DNA of 5,992 bases from Thiotrichales bacterium (GCA_014763835.1 JACXUQ010000087.1:1-5992), one strand, 5' to 3'. Shown: positions 1-5,992, numbered from the stretch's first letter. Numbers and translations: made by a program. The notes: a model not told the origin generated them from the letters alone.

Positions 1-1896
1 TTAAAAGGGATGATTCGCAGTCTGCTTGAAGCCGTTACCCTAAGCCGCATGACGCAAATTAACGACACTAAATTGAGTTATCGTGATTTACACTCCGACC
101 GTTACCGAAACAAGCTGACTAAAACACTTGGTAAAGCATACGAAACACGAACAAAATCCGGCTGGCTCAAGTTTGAAAATGGCGAATGGCAGCTTCGATC
201 CACTCAAGTTTTTAGAATTGAAAATGCTGATATTGAACGTGCTTTCAAAGTACAAATCAAAGACCGTGAGGCAGAAAAAATCTACCAAATGTTAGGTGGG
301 ATTAAAGCCGTAACCTTTCGTGCCAATCCAATTGAAGAACATAAGCATAGTGGTAACAAATACCTAAAATATGCCAAAGCCGACCAATTTCAGAAAGGAG
401 CCGATAAAGGCTGGTTGATTGTGACAGGCCAAGTGAGTGGAACTCAAAAGGGGCCTGGCAAAAAGCATATGAATTTTATTTTTCAAGAGCCCCAGCAGTT
501 GGAAACTTTCCGCAATCCGAATGTAATGAAGGATTTCCTCGCGGATGCCACCAAAAGTAACAGCCAGAACGATTCTAAAATATTCCAGTATTTGCAAAAT
601 CTAAAGCATAAAAATGGTATCCCGGTTTTTTACCTTACCAACGAAGAAGGGCTGGTCGAGTCGCTCGGTTTAGCGCAGATGTACCGAATTCCTTATGAAA
701 ATTCAATTGGCGATTTAAGACCGCAAGACCATAAAAATTTTGAAAAAGGTGTCGATTTTGCCACCTTACTATTTGGCGATATTTCCAATAGTCATAATGC
801 AAAAGGGCGCGTGAGTTTTGGTTTAGCCAAATTAATGCAGCCTGCAACGCCCAGATTTACTCAAACCGGAAAAATCGTGTTGGGAGGACCCAAAGCCAAT
901 TTTTATCCTTCCTATCTGAATCAGAACACAACTGAGCCCAAAAAGTATAACGACTACGATTCTAAGGACGCCAAGCTAGCAGGAAGAAAACATTATCTAA
1001 TCCAGAAAGAAATTCAAAAAAACATTCCTCTGGCGCCCACAGAAAGTGTCGCCAGTGTTTTGCACCCAATTGAATCGGGTCATGTTTTCCAAGGCACTGT
1101 ACGTTTCCATAATATTAATTCGGTGGAATTGGGAGCGTTAATTTGGGCGATTACCTTAGGAGAGTCATCAGAGTCGGATTACTACCATAATCTTGGCATG
1201 GGCAAAGCCTATGGGTTTGGCAAGGTGCGTTTGTCATTAAAAAACTTGATGCTCGATCATGCTCGAGAGCTTGACGCTGACGAATTTGTAAAGCAGTTTT
1301 ATCTTTATAGTTTGACGCAAATTCGCTCCACTCTAGCACTCAAAGAAATTAAAGCCTTGCATCGACAAACGGAGTTATCGCCAACAGAGATAGCCTATCC
1401 AAAAATGGGAATGCAGCGCGGAGAAAATGATTTTGCAGCTATTAAAGAATCGCGTAAAGAGAGTATGCGCAAACTTACGACTCTGAAACAGTCACAAGAA
1501 GATGAATGGCTGAAACAGGTTCACAGAGAATTGGAAGAGGCTATAAAAGCGCAGCAGCAAGTACTAGAGCGTCAAGCAAAAGAGGAAGAACAACGTCGTC
1601 AAGCTGAACGAGAAGTGGCTCAAGCACTTGAGAAAGCAGCTGAGCAAAAGCAAAAAGAGCAAGAACGCCTCAGTAATCGTTCAGCTTTTGAAGTGTTGTT
1701 TGAGGACACTATGGGGGCACAAATCAGCAAACAAACTTTGACATTGTTAGTCGAAAATCCTGCGCTATATCAGAACCTTTCCGAAGAAGAGCAGATACAG
1801 TTGAAAAACAAAATTGAAGTCAGCGGCTGGTTTAAAGGGCTTAATAAAAAACGCGCTGATTGGCGCAAAAAACTTCCAGATTTGCTAAGAGGATAA
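1..1896 (+). CDS. Type III CRISPR RAMP protein (TIGR03986-like), 5' end outside window
   Basis: This is the 3' part of a large RAMP-superfamily subunit of a type III effector complex, which would bind crRNA or target RNA in the cytoplasm. The frame is open to base 1. The ATG at base 10 is probably not the start: the residues around it, LKGMIRSLLEAV, match the internal 'SSLKGxIR' helix typical of RAMP proteins, which normally follows an N-terminal strand, so some tens of residues are probably missing. Other family signs, numbered from base 1, are LFG at 257-259 followed by GRVSF at 269-273, and a glycine-rich loop, GMGKAYGFGKVR, at 399-410. About residues 495-557 are very rich in K, E, Q and A and look like a coiled coil. 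A further tail of about 75 residues ends in a basic WRKKLPDLLRG. The RAMP call is fairly secure; the TIGR03986 assignment comes from remembered motifs. Subtype III-B or III-D cannot be settled without cas10 and the other subunits. Confidence 0.8.
   Translation, partial: LKGMIRSLLEAVTLSRMTQINDTKLSYRDLHSDRYRNKLTKTLGKAYETRTKSGWLKFENGEWQLRSTQVFRIENADIERAFKVQIKDREAEKIYQMLGGIKAVTFRANPIEEHKHSGNKYLKYAKADQFQKGADKGWLIVTGQVSGTQKGPGKKHMNFIFQEPQQLETFRNPNVMKDFLADATKSNSQNDSKIFQYLQNLKHKNGIPVFYLTNEEGLVESLGLAQMYRIPYENSIGDLRPQDHKNFEKGVDFATLLFGDISNSHNAKGRVSFGLAKLMQPATPRFTQTGKIVLGGPKANFYPSYLNQNTTEPKKYNDYDSKDAKLAGRKHYLIQKEIQKNIPLAPTESVASVLHPIESGHVFQGTVRFHNINSVELGALIWAITLGESSESDYYHNLGMGKAYGFGKVRLSLKNLMLDHARELDADEFVKQFYLYSLTQIRSTLALKEIKALHRQTELSPTEIAYPKMGMQRGENDFAAIKESRKESMRKLTTLKQSQEDEWLKQVHRELEEAIKAQQQVLERQAKEEEQRRQAEREVAQALEKAAEQKQKEQERLSNRSAFEVLFEDTMGAQISKQTLTLLVENPALYQNLSEEEQIQLKNKIEVSGWFKGLNKKRADWRKKLPDLLRG
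1887..1893 (+). promoter_or_regulatory. Ribosome binding site for the small exported protein gene
   Basis: AAGAGGA is a strong Shine-Dalgarno match lying 6 nt before the GTG at 1900. It sits in the last codons of the RAMP gene. It decides the start of the small gene and supports that gene being truly translated, from GTG, within the operon. Confidence 0.7.
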
Positions 1897-1899
1897 ATT

Positions 1900-2193
1900 G
1901 TGAAAAAGTACCGATTTTTCGCCATCATCGCGTTATTACCTCTTACATCACAAGCCGCCATTTTCGGCAATGACAAACTCAAGCAAGACACCATGTGCAT
2001 TGTCAGTAGTGGTCAAGAAATGACTAAAAAGTGCAAAGAAGGTGATGTGTTGTTCTTTCAACCCAGTGTTTTTGGCAATGAGCAGTTGCCAATCAATATT
2101 GCCGCTTATGCTTGCAATTTCCAGTATCCGATTGTCTGGAATAAGGGGGGCGTGACCTGCATCTTTACCGACCAACGAAAAGCTAGCTGGTAA
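1900..2193 (+). CDS. Small exported cysteine-containing protein of unknown function in the cas operon
   Basis: I do not recognise this 97-residue protein. It starts at GTG, 3 nt after the RAMP stop, behind a good ribosome binding site. The N-terminus looks like a Sec signal peptide: basic KKYR at 2-5, a hydrophobic core FFAIIALLPL at 6-15, then TSQAA with likely cleavage after Ala19. The predicted mature protein of about 78 residues has four cysteines (33, 45, 72, 87), which could form two disulfides in the periplasm, and no second membrane segment. No lipobox cysteine follows the signal. No known Cas domain is visible. Its tight placement between an effector subunit and the adaptation fusion, with only 10 nt to the next start, argues for co-expression with the CRISPR system. 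An exported product is odd for a pathway that works in the cytoplasm. Existence as a gene is likely; any function would be a guess. Confidence 0.75.
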   Translation: MKKYRFFAIIALLPLTSQAAIFGNDKLKQDTMCIVSSGQEMTKKCKEGDVLFFQPSVFGNEQLPINIAAYACNFQYPIVWNKGGVTCIFTDQRKASW

Positions 2194-2203
2194 CGCCTTG
2201 TAA

Positions 2204-5152
2204 ATGTTACTTTCGAGTTTTCCCAATCTCACTGGTCTGGTGGTGAATCTACAGTTTCTCCGCCAGACCGAATTCAATTTGATGCATGAAATGGCGGTGG
2301 ACGCATTTTTGCGCCATCTGTTTAATATCGGCGAAGACTATACCCGCTATTTCACCATTCTCACGCCTGAAAACGGTCGTTTGCACTACCGTGAAGGCGA
2401 CCCATACCGGTTTGTTGTCATTGCACAAGGAGCGGATGCAGACGTTTTACCTCTATGGCAAAAACTCATTACACAACTGCAACGTCTGCCCGAATCTGCG
2501 CCCGTTAAAGACAAAAATGTACCCCTTAAAGACAACGTCAAGCTCATTGGGTTGCAAGACCTGTTTGACGGTATTCCGCTCACCAGTGAAAAATCCCTAG
2601 ACGCCTACACCGAACAGCGTGCCGTTGAGCAAGCACAGGCTTGGTTTGACGCGGCAGACTTACAAAACAATGCCATCGAACTCGAGTGGACATGGCACAG
2701 CGTGATACGTCTGCTCAAAGAAAATCACAAAGACTGTAAGAACGAACGCCGCTATTGTCGTGATAAAAATGATATTACCCCGCATTTGCTGCTTAAACGT
2801 CTGTACGAAACGCTCGCTCAAACTAGTCAGCAGTTTGGTGGGAAAATCGCACCAGAAATTTCCCAAAGTCACCAAGCATGGTTGGTTGAGCAAGCCCGGT
2901 TTATGGAAATAACGGCACCCGATCTTTACTGGGTGGACATTCCCTATTTTGGTAAAGAACATGAACAAAATACCTTAGGTGGCTTAGCGGGGCGTTTTAC
3001 CCTTAGGCTGCATCCAGGTATTGAACCGGGTGTATTGGCTATGCTCTTGCTAGGGCAGATAGTGGGGTTTGGACAACGCAAAACTTCCGGTTTCGGAAAG
3101 TATCGTCTTACTCATCATTTAAAAAAATTACACTTGGCAAAAGGGTTGCAGCCTTATGAAGTGACTCGTGCGCAAAGTCTATTGCAACATCTGACTCAAG
3201 AACATATCATCACTCGTGCAATCGCCGAAACGGAACAAAAGCCCAATATAGACCAACTCACCGAGCGCACCCATGCACAAATCAACAGTGCGCTGGGTCA
3301 GCTTCGCAAAGGCAATTATGTGTCGCCGCCCATGCAGGGCTTTACTATTCCAAAAAAAGACGGCACAGAGCGTTTATTGGCCGTCAGCCCACTCTACGAC
3401 CGTATTCTGCAAAAGGCCGCTGCCTTGGTTTTAACGCCGGGTCTTGACGCACTCATGGCCCAAGGCTCCTACGGCTACCGAAAAGGCCTCAGCCGACAAC
3501 AAGTGCGTTATGAAATCCAAAACGCCTACCGTCAGGGTTACACCTGGGTTTATGAATCAGACATCGAAGATTTTTTTGATTCCGTTTACCGCCCACAACT
3601 GATAGGACGATTGCAATCACTCTTTGGCAAAGACCCCTTATGGCCATTGTTAGAAGACTGGCTGGGTCAAAACATCCACATCAAAGACACCATCATAGAG
3701 CGCAAAAGTCACGCTTTAGGCCTGCCGCAAGGCTCACCGTTAAGCCCGGTGTTAGCCAACTTTATTCTCGATGATTTTGACTCCGACTTGGAAGTTCACG
3801 GCTTTAAAATGATTCGTTTTGCCGACGACTTTATCATTCTGTGTAAAAGTCGCCATGAGGCCGAACTCGCTGCAATGGGCGTAGAATATTCGCTTTCGCA
3901 AGTTAAGCTCGCCATTAATCGCGACAAAACCCATATTGTTGAACTCTCTCAAGGTTTTCGCTTTTTAGGTTATCTTTTCCGAGAAGACCATGCCATAGAA
4001 GTTGCCGGTGAAAAATCCGATGGCCGGACCAGCTTTAGTGCAAACGACGTTCCAAGCAATCTTCCACCTTGGTTAGCCAACTTGGGGAGTAAGGCCGCAC
4101 AACCATTAGAAGATGACGACCTTCCCAAACAGGCTCACGGTCAAATCGAAGAGCATGGCCAGCATCTTATACTCACTGGTGACGCCCAAGTGCTTACTAC
4201 CGATAACCACAACCTCATCGTCAAAAAGGACGATCAAATCACCCACAAAATCAGTTGGGAGCAGCTTCAAGCCATTACTCTCATTGGCCTGCATAGCATG
4301 ACGCTACCGGCGCAGCATCAGGCGCTCAAAAACAAAGTTCCAGTGCATATGGCAGATCGAAGCGGCCAGTATCTAGGTGCCTTAACCAGTTTTCAACCTG
4401 CCCAAAATAGCTACAAAAACTGGTTTATTCAATTGCAAATGAGCGACCGCGACGACTTTAGCTTGGCCATTGCCAAACAAATCGTGATTTCCCGCATTCA
4501 TAACCAAAAACAAACATTATTTAAACGCACCGCACACCGCAAGACCCTGCAAACTACCTTTGCCAAGCTAAAACAACTGCAGCACAAAGTCACGCAAGCA
4601 GAACAACTTGCCACCCTCAATGGTTACGAAGGCACGGCTGCCCGTGAATATTTTGCCTGTTTCAACCTCTTTTTACCCGAATGGGCGCAGTTTGAAAAAC
4701 GCACACGCAGGCCGCCCAAAGACCCTTTTAACGTTCTGCTGTCGCTAGGCTACACCATACTTTACAGCCACGTCGATGCCGTACTCCAATCCGCCGGTTT
4801 TATGACCTGGAAAGGAGTGTATCACCAACAAAGTGCCGCTCACGCCGCGCTTGCTTCCGATCTCATGGAAAGCTATCGCCATATGGTTGAACGCTTTGCT
4901 ATCTATGTCATCAATCACGGACAGATCAAGGCTGAAGATTTTCGTAATGAAACCGATGAGACTGGAAAAGCGATAATCAGACTCAGTGCCGAAGCACGCC
5001 GCCGTTTTGTTTCGGGACTCATCAATCGCTTTCAAAAGTTCAGCAAAGAACAGACACTGCATCAACATCTCTATCAACAGGCGCAAAACCTCAAAAAGGC
5101 CATGCAAACCCAAATGCCGAACACTTTCCAACCCTGGAAAGAACTCAAATAA
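2204..5152 (+). CDS. cas6-RT-cas1: Cas6-RT-Cas1 fusion: crRNA processing nuclease, reverse transcriptase and spacer integrase
   Basis: This 982-residue protein joins three activities. Residues about 1-310 are a Cas6-like RAMP endoribonuclease with the C-terminal glycine-rich loop GFGQRKTSGFGKYRL at 288-302; I cannot name its catalytic histidine. A helical stretch leads to a group II intron-like RT at about 370-592, with IPKKDGTERLL from 382, motif A YESDIEDFFD at 450-459 (catalytic Asp453), GLPQGSPLSP at 506-515, FADD at 539-542 (Asp541, Asp542) and FRFLGYLF ending at 592. An acidic, probably flexible linker (593-653) leads to Cas1 (654-982), with metal ligands by alignment Glu809 (GYEGTAAREYF), His874 (GVYHQQ) and Asp886 (SDLMES). 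All visible RT and Cas1 catalytic residues are present, so both should be active. With Cas2 it should acquire spacers from DNA and possibly RNA, as shown for related fusions. An in-frame TAA directly before ATG 2204 fixes the start. There is no clear Shine-Dalgarno, and the preceding stop is 10 nt away, so translation may be coupled. Confidence 0.96.
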   Translation: MLLSSFPNLTGLVVNLQFLRQTEFNLMHEMAVDAFLRHLFNIGEDYTRYFTILTPENGRLHYREGDPYRFVVIAQGADADVLPLWQKLITQLQRLPESAPVKDKNVPLKDNVKLIGLQDLFDGIPLTSEKSLDAYTEQRAVEQAQAWFDAADLQNNAIELEWTWHSVIRLLKENHKDCKNERRYCRDKNDITPHLLLKRLYETLAQTSQQFGGKIAPEISQSHQAWLVEQARFMEITAPDLYWVDIPYFGKEHEQNTLGGLAGRFTLRLHPGIEPGVLAMLLLGQIVGFGQRKTSGFGKYRLTHHLKKLHLAKGLQPYEVTRAQSLLQHLTQEHIITRAIAETEQKPNIDQLTERTHAQINSALGQLRKGNYVSPPMQGFTIPKKDGTERLLAVSPLYDRILQKAAALVLTPGLDALMAQGSYGYRKGLSRQQVRYEIQNAYRQGYTWVYESDIEDFFDSVYRPQLIGRLQSLFGKDPLWPLLEDWLGQNIHIKDTIIERKSHALGLPQGSPLSPVLANFILDDFDSDLEVHGFKMIRFADDFIILCKSRHEAELAAMGVEYSLSQVKLAINRDKTHIVELSQGFRFLGYLFREDHAIEVAGEKSDGRTSFSANDVPSNLPPWLANLGSKAAQPLEDDDLPKQAHGQIEEHGQHLILTGDAQVLTTDNHNLIVKKDDQITHKISWEQLQAITLIGLHSMTLPAQHQALKNKVPVHMADRSGQYLGALTSFQPAQNSYKNWFIQLQMSDRDDFSLAIAKQIVISRIHNQKQTLFKRTAHRKTLQTTFAKLKQLQHKVTQAEQLATLNGYEGTAAREYFACFNLFLPEWAQFEKRTRRPPKDPFNVLLSLGYTILYSHVDAVLQSAGFMTWKGVYHQQSAAHAALASDLMESYRHMVERFAIYVINHGQIKAEDFRNETDETGKAIIRLSAEARRRFVSGLINRFQKFSKEQTLHQHLYQQAQNLKKAMQTQMPNTFQPWKELK

Positions 5153-5205
5153 ACGCCACAAAAAAACTCAACAGGCCGGGTAAACATCAACGCAATAAAA
5201 AAGAT

Positions 5206-5496
5206 ATGAAACACTACATCATCTGCTTCGACATTCAAGACGACAAAATACGCGCCAAGCTCTCGCGCCTACTCGATAAATACGGTTTACGAGTACAAGG
5301 TTCGGTATTTGAAGTCAGCTTTAAAAACCCTGACCGTAAGCGTTTGCTGGAATACAAAATTAAACAATTGCTCAAAAAATCCCAATATGAAGAAACCAAC
5401 GTACGCTTTTACAACCTAAGCAAAGAGACCTTAAAATATTGTCACGACATAAACGGCAACCCCATTGCACAACCTGCGGCTGTGGTTATTTTGTAA
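5206..5496 (+). CDS. cas2: Cas2, structural partner of Cas1 in spacer integration
   Basis: This 96-residue protein has the normal length and fold signs of Cas2. The first strand, HYIICFDI, ends in the conserved Asp9, followed by a helix (IRAKLSRLLDKYG) and the second strand GSVFEVSF at about residues 33-40. Cas2 dimers bridge two Cas1 dimers and hold the prespacer during integration at the leader-repeat junction. Here the partner is the Cas1 part of the upstream fusion, whose stop lies 53 nt before this start, with no terminator between, so one transcript is likely. The ribosome binding site is weak: only an A-rich AAAAAAGAT precedes the ATG. Nothing suggests truncation, and the C-terminus (AAVVIL) is typically hydrophobic. 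The call is secure from motif and from its position between cas1 and the array. Confidence 0.95.
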   Translation: MKHYIICFDIQDDKIRAKLSRLLDKYGLRVQGSVFEVSFKNPDRKRLLEYKIKQLLKKSQYEETNVRFYNLSKETLKYCHDINGNPIAQPAAVVIL

Positions 5497-5514
5497 CGCT
5501 TTGCCGCAGCACAA

Positions 5515-5530
5515 TTGAATACCCATTCAA
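5515..5530. repeat. Short inverted repeat after cas2
   Basis: TTGAAT and ATTCAA form a perfect 6-bp inverted repeat around the loop ACCC, 18 nt after the cas2 stop. The stem is AT-rich and no T-run follows, so it is a poor intrinsic terminator. It may be a protein site or chance. Confidence 0.4.
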
Positions 5531-5595
5531 AAACATAAAAATTGAACAAAAGATAAGTAAAATCAATTAACTAGGTATATAAATTGAAATTTAAT

Positions 5596-5601
5596 TATAA
5601 T
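5596..5601 (+). promoter_or_regulatory. Candidate -10 element for array transcription
   Basis: TATAAT is a perfect -10 hexamer about 150 nt before repeat 1. No good -35 hexamer lies 16-18 nt upstream (the bases there read around AGGTAT), and no extended TG is present. In such AT-rich sequence the match could be chance. Confidence 0.3.
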
Positions 5602-5604
5602 TTT

Positions 5605-5613
5605 TGGTGCGGA
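5605..5613 (+). repeat. Leader direct repeat TGGTGCGGA, copy 1
   Basis: This 9-nt GC-richer word stands out in an AT-rich leader and recurs exactly at 5696-5704. It is followed after 6 nt by GATTTTAAAA (5620-5629), a word that also follows copy 2. It may be a binding site for an integration or regulatory factor; this is inferred only from repetition. Confidence 0.55.
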
Positions 5614-5695
5614 TATTTTGATTTTAAAAGAAAAAATGACACCAAAAACATGAAGAAATTCAAACTATTGCCGCCTGACCATATCATTTTAAATC

Positions 5696-5704
5696 TGGTG
5701 CGGA
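5696..5704 (+). repeat. Leader direct repeat TGGTGCGGA, copy 2
   Basis: This is an exact second copy of the word at 5605-5613, 91 nt downstream and 46 nt before repeat 1. GATTTTAAAA follows it after 19 nt (5724-5733), in the same order as for copy 1 but with a longer gap. Confidence 0.55.
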
Positions 5705-5723
5705 AAACGCCTTGCAACCCCAC

Positions 5724-5741
5724 GATTTTAAAACTAAAATC
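5724..5741. repeat. Inverted repeat beside the leader-repeat junction
   Basis: GATTTTA and TAAAATC form a perfect 7-bp inverted repeat around AAAC, ending 9 nt before repeat 1. Leader-proximal sites of this kind can guide Cas1-Cas2 integration in other CRISPR systems. Whether this one does is unknown, and the stem is AT-rich, so chance is possible. Confidence 0.5.
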
Positions 5742-5750
5742 AATCGCACT

Positions 5751-5992
5751 GTCCTAGGACACCCAAGCCGAAAGGCTGTTAAGACGTATCAGGGTACAGA
5801 TGTACCCATTTTTTTAAAAGTCCTAGGACACCCAAGCCGAAAGGCTGTTAAGACCTGCAACTTCGTTTTTGCTTAAACTTTTTATTAGTCCTAGGACACC
5901 CAAGCCGAAAGGCTGTTAAGACCACTTACCTCGATAGGTGCGCGGTTGATTTTTATGTCCTAGGACACCCAAGCCGAAAGGCTGTTAAGACA
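5751..5992 (+). CRISPR. CRISPR array, first four repeats; continues past the window
   Basis: Four identical 35-nt repeats lie at 5751-5785, 5820-5854, 5888-5922 and 5957-5991, separated by spacers of 34, 33 and 34 nt (5786-5819, 5855-5887, 5923-5956); base 5992 starts a fourth spacer. Each repeat begins with the perfect palindrome GTCCTAGGAC, then ACCCA, then a hairpin AGCC-GAAA-GGCT at repeat positions 16-27, and ends in GTTAAGAC at 28-35. A Cas6 cut at the 3' base of the hairpin would leave exactly this 8-nt handle, the usual length in type III. Handle position and cas2 order give transcription to the right, with the newest spacer first. Identity of all four repeats suggests an active or recently active leader end. 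Confidence 0.98.
5792..5815 (+). terminator. Terminator-like hairpin inside spacer 1
   Basis: GGGTAC (5792-5797), loop AGAT and GTACCC (5802-5807) form a perfect 6-bp stem, followed by one A and seven T (5809-5815). This is the form of a short intrinsic terminator, and it points the way the array is transcribed. It is probably captured sequence from a transcript's 3' end; whether it stops pre-crRNA transcription here is untested, and the stem is short. Confidence 0.45.

Larger units (their letters stand above)
5497..5750 (+). promoter_or_regulatory. CRISPR leader
   Basis: This 254-bp AT-rich stretch without a convincing gene separates cas2 from the first repeat. The direction of the cas genes, the 3' position of the expected crRNA handle in the repeat, and cas2 lying just upstream all make this the leader side. 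It should hold the promoter for pre-crRNA and the signals that direct integration next to repeat 1. Visible content: an inverted repeat at 5515-5530, three AATTGAA motifs (5513, 5540, 5582), a perfect TATAAT at 5596, duplicated modules TGGTGCGGA (5605, 5696) and GATTTTAAAA (5620, 5724), TAAAATCAAT at 5558 and 5735, and an inverted repeat at 5724-5741. The function of each element is inferred. Confidence 0.85.

Noticed and set aside
10..12. ATG at 10 with AAAAGGG just before it as the start of the RAMP gene
   Set aside because: The purine run touches the ATG with only about 1 nt of spacing, the frame is open to base 1, and LKGMIR matches an internal RAMP motif, so the true start should lie outside the window.
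1770..2277. Reverse-strand open frames across the small gene and the ends of its neighbours
   Set aside because: They lie opposite well-supported forward genes, show no recognisable motif, and look like shadows of the coding strand.
4745..5161. 138-codon reverse-strand open frame opposite the Cas1 C-terminus
   Set aside because: It is antisense to conserved Cas1 catalytic sequence and has no recognisable domain of its own.
5153..5205. Possible separate promoter or terminator between cas6-RT-cas1 and cas2
   Set aside because: I see no hairpin with a T-run and no paired -35/-10 hexamers in these 53 nt.
5474..5509. Inverted repeat CTGCGGC / GCCGCAG at the cas2 3' end as a terminator
   Set aside because: The stem is 7 bp but the loop is 22 nt and no T-run follows, so it does not look like an intrinsic terminator.
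5561..5743. IHF sites in the leader (AATCAA at 5561 and 5738)
   Set aside because: Only the WATCAA half matches; the TTR half at the right distance is missing in both.
5650..5757. 35-codon frame from ATG 5650 ending inside repeat 1
   Set aside because: No Shine-Dalgarno precedes it, it overlaps the leader elements and its stop lies in the repeat. It is most likely chance, though not excluded.

Overview
The window is the adaptation end of a type III CRISPR-Cas locus in which a reverse transcriptase (RT) is built into the adaptation machinery. Everything reads left to right: (1) the 3' part of a large RAMP-type effector subunit gene, 1-1896; (2) a small gene for an exported, cysteine-containing protein of unknown function, 1900-2193; (3) a 982-residue Cas6-RT-Cas1 triple fusion, 2204-5152; (4) cas2, 5206-5496; (5) an AT-rich leader, 5497-5750; (6) the leader-proximal part of a CRISPR array with four identical 35-nt repeats, 5751 to the window edge. 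The gaps between genes are only 3, 10 and 53 nt and hold no terminator-like structure, so the four genes are probably one operon. The signature effector gene (cas10) and the other RAMP subunits are not here and are expected upstream.

The genes form a coherent pathway. The Cas6 part of the fusion should cut pre-crRNA at the repeats. The RT and Cas1 parts, with Cas2, should capture new spacers, possibly directly from RNA, and insert them at the leader-repeat 1 junction. The RAMP protein should be part of the interference complex that carries the crRNA. The repeat fits this: it holds a 4-bp hairpin with a GAAA tetraloop, and the base of that hairpin lies exactly 8 nt before the repeat end, which is where a Cas6 cut would leave a standard 8-nt crRNA handle.

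Cas6-RT-Cas1 fusions are known mainly from Gammaproteobacteria such as Marinomonas and Thiomicrospira-like sulfur oxidisers. The moderate GC content and protein style fit a marine gammaproteobacterium, perhaps of the Thiomicrospira/Thiomicrorhabdus/Hydrogenovibrio group. This is an inference from family knowledge, not something the window proves.

The points most worth a second look are: the exported small protein inside a cas operon; the newest spacer, which reads as a compact intrinsic terminator (6-bp hairpin plus seven T) in the direction of array transcription; the T-run near the leader-distal end of all three complete spacers; and repeated sequence modules plus an inverted repeat in the leader just before repeat 1.
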